From the NCBI GenBank assembly GCA_051652785.1, contig JBOFUX010000076.1, positions 1-24,842 of the forward strand: a stretch of 24,842 nt of DNA, given 5' to 3'. The first letter of the stretch is position 1. Every line of letters begins with the position of its first letter. Both the position numbers and the translations under genes were made by a program. Shown here piece by piece: positions 23,719 to 24,842 of this stretch. Source of the DNA: JAGNZR01 sp051652785. Its GTDB lineage: Bacteria > Fusobacteriota > Fusobacteriia > Fusobacteriales > Fusobacteriaceae. The notes under the pieces are model-generated. The model was given only the letters and a program-made list of their open reading frames with translations, was not told the origin of the DNA and ran no database searches.

Positions 23719-23925
23719 AAAAATCTCTTCTAAAATATCTATATTTTCATTGTTGTTAATTTTTTTTAATTCTTGTATTTCTTCATCTATTTGCCCAGCA
23801 AACTCTTCATAATATTCTAAAGTTTTTTCTATTTTTATTTCTTTGTTACAAAATTCTTTTGCTGAAATTATATGATTAGTTCAGTTAATATAATCCTCTT
23901 CTGTTTTCGATTGATTTTTAATCAT
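23719..23925 (-). other. In-frame upstream extension of the HNH-motif gene, interrupted by TGA
   Basis: ATG 23925 follows GGGGAGATAAGG and opens MIKNQSKTEEDYIN, then TGA (23883-23881), then continues in the same frame as TNHIISAKEFCNKEIKIEKT and another 35 codons directly into ATG 23718. The residues after the TGA look coding (Glu/Lys-rich helix). Tryptophan at codon 15 (TGG to TGA) would give one protein of 557 residues. ATG 23718 itself has only a weak ribosome binding site (TTAGAAGAG, seven bases upstream). Confidence 0.65.
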
Positions 23926-24078
23926 CCTTATCTCCCCATATATTTTTTCTATTAGACTTTCTAGTTTTTCGTTTTTCTATTTTAGTAATGTATTTATTTT
24001 CCTTATCTAAATATTCTATTTTTTTTCTTTATTTTTATTATAATAACAAGTGCAAAATCATATTTATGTCTAAACATA

Positions 24079-24142
24079 TAGGACACCTATCTTGATTTAT
24101 TTTCTATATTTAATAGTATTTGTTAAAGTAAAATGTGTCCAT
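24079..24142. other. Short inverted-repeat element upstream of the HNH operon
   Basis: TAGGACAC at 24079 and GTGTCCAT at 24135 form inverted ends around about 48 AT-rich bases. It could be a small non-autonomous insertion or an IS-end relic, in keeping with the IS3 fragment nearby, but the matching core is only six bases (GGACAC). No gene lies in 23926-24200; a minus-strand TATAAT at 24042-24037 may be the operon's -10 box. Confidence 0.25.
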
Positions 24143-24200
24143 TAAAAAATTATAATATTATTAATAGTACTATATTATTAATTTGATGTCAATTGTGAAA

Positions 24201-24256
24201 GTTTTAAAATGTTAGTTTCAATCTAATAAAATTCTAGTTTCAATCTAATAAAATCT
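24201..24256. repeat. 22-bp direct repeat with CRISPR-repeat-like ends
   Basis: TAGTTTCAATCTAATAAAAT occurs at 24213 and again at 24235. Each copy begins with TAGTTTCAATC, one mismatch from the repeat end TAGTCTCAATC. The first is preceded at 24201 by GTTTTA, the other end of the repeat. It may be a relic of older, decayed CRISPR repeats. Confidence 0.45.
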
Positions 24257-24282
24257 TTATTTTTCTGATATAAAATAAAAAA

Positions 24283-24310
24283 AAGACAATACTCACAAAA
24301 GTATTGTCTT
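24283..24310 (-). terminator. Rho-independent terminator left of array 2
   Basis: A perfect 11-bp stem AAGACAATACT/AGTATTGTCTT with a 6-base loop, followed on the minus strand by eight T. It would stop minus-strand transcription from array 2 before the HNH operon. Confidence 0.85.
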
Positions 24311-24315
24311 CTCTA

Positions 24316-24480
24316 TTTCAACACAACTTCATCTTCAATCAAAGATTAGTGCGTAGGATTGCTGGTGGAGATGAAGCACTGTTGCCAAAACCTATTATTT
24401 CATTTACTAAAATCGAATGTTTTAATACTGAAGTATAACATATTTTTGATAAATTGTAAAAGTTTTAAATTTTATTAAAT
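24316..24480 (+). other. Possible gene 3' end remnant beside array 2
   Basis: A plus-strand frame without a start reads FQHNFIFNQRLVRRIAGGDE and then ALLPKPIISFTKIECFNTEV to a TAA near 24440. It is richer in G and C than the surroundings. Part of the sequence resembles 18840-18970 beside array 1. I do not recognise it; it could be the tail of a deleted gene carried with the array block. Confidence 0.3.
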
Positions 24481-24485
24481 TATAT

Positions 24486-24522
24486 AAAAAAAGAGATTAT
24501 TTAATTAGAGTCTCTTTTTTTT
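24486..24522. terminator. Hairpin at the distal end of CRISPR array 2
   Basis: AAAAAAAGAGA pairs with TCTCTTTTTTT around a 14-base loop. It sits two bases from the decayed distal repeat, in the same place as the hairpin at 18990-19022 beside array 1. Confidence 0.65.
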
Positions 24523-24523
24523 A

Positions 24524-24742
24524 TTTGGTAATTTCAATCAATATCTTTAAAATTGGACATTAATAATTAAGTTTTACTCCTCTTCAATGTTGGGGTAGTC
24601 TCAATCGAAAGATAAAATAGATTTAACTATCACATTAAGTTTTAGTCCCCTTCAATATTGGGGTAGTCTCAATCAAACAAAATAACACAAGAAGAGCTAG
24701 CTCAAAGTTTTAGTCCCCTTCAATATTGGGGTAGTCTCAATC
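24524..24742 (-). CRISPR. CRISPR array 2, type VI-A (Cas13a-like) repeats
   Basis: Two consensus 36-bp repeats at 24639-24674 and 24707-24742 are identical to those of array 1. A copy with three changes lies at 24571-24606 and a decayed remnant at about 24524-24539 (GGTAATTTCAATC). Spacers are 24540-24570 (31 bp), 24607-24638 (32 bp) and 24675-24706 (32 bp). The leader is on the right and repeats decay to the left, so it reads on the minus strand. The window ends 100 bases past the leader-proximal repeat, so a cas13a gene could lie just outside. Confidence 0.92.
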
Positions 24743-24803
24743 CCATAGAATTTCTTTTTCTGGGAGATGTATTTAATTATAGCACAATTTCATCACAATT
24801 CAA
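24743..24803 (-). promoter_or_regulatory. Leader and promoter of CRISPR array 2
   Basis: On the minus strand, -35 TTGAAT (24803-24798), a 16-base gap and a consensus -10 TATAAT (24781-24776) preceded by TGC (extended -10). The predicted start is about 26 bases before the first repeat. The leader-repeat junction CCCATAGAATTTC is shared with array 1. Confidence 0.78.
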
Positions 24804-24842
24804 GTATTATTTTGGCTATTTTTCATTAAAACTTTTCTCTCA

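Noticed and set aside
19816..23925. Genome-wide reassignment of TGA to tryptophan
   Set aside because: Core genes and the long island genes use TGG for tryptophan, and end or continue normally under the standard bacterial code.
19028..24742. Cas13a or another HEPN RNase hidden between the arrays
   Set aside because: No protein there is large enough, and I found no R-x4-H pair in the 488-, 277- or smaller products.
19028..24742. Self-targeting spacers
   Set aside because: By eye none of the seven spacers matches another place in the window on either strand; a genome-wide search was not possible.

Overview
The window is strongly AT-rich, with A/T-ending codons, strong GGAGG-type ribosome binding sites and hairpin terminators. 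The CRISPR repeats are nearly identical to those that work with Cas13a in Leptotrichia. Together with the gene content this points to the Fusobacteriota, probably a Fusobacterium-like anaerobe; that assignment is inference.

Layout. (1) Bases 1-5079, minus strand: an aerotolerance (Bat) operon reading MoxR ATPase, DUF58 protein, small membrane protein, two von Willebrand factor A membrane proteins, then a TPR protein that runs off the left edge and carries 10-residue tandem repeats. (2) 5237-9160, minus: an ABC half-transporter between two pentanucleotide-rich low-complexity tracts, then a MATE transporter followed by a DsbA/FrnE-like oxidoreductase. (3) 9241-15863: DEAD-box helicase, TlpA-CcdA thiol-redox pair, TruA (plus strand), cation/proton antiporter and RecQ. 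(4) 16384-18747: a lone EVE-like protein, then a secreted alkaline phosphatase behind a promoter with four TTWACA-like repeats at exact 11-bp spacing, which looks like a PhoP box.

(5) 18748-24842 is an accessory island. Two CRISPR arrays with type VI-A (Cas13a-like) repeats lie near its ends. Both read on the minus strand, have similar leaders with recognisable promoters, and sit beside related flanking sequence. No cas gene is in the window; one could lie just past the right edge. Between the arrays are, right to left: a two-gene minus-strand operon encoding an HNH-motif protein with a long hydrophobic region and a coiled-coil tail-anchored protein; an IS3-family transposase remnant; a plus-strand ribbon-helix-helix gene joined by an ATGA overlap to a frameshifted HTH regulator; a minus-strand cluster of very small genes with near-perfect Shine-Dalgarno sites, resembling a phage coat-peptide or plasmid module; and a decayed fragment.

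Two reading frames in the island, the HNH gene's upstream extension and a 19-codon hydrophobic peptide, are each interrupted by a TGA. One spacer, read as the strand complementary to the crRNA, encodes a peptide typical of Cro/CI-type HTH repressors, as expected for an RNA-targeting system directed at phage mRNA. The HNH/membrane operon between the two arrays is the best candidate in the window for an undescribed system; its function is not known from sequence alone.
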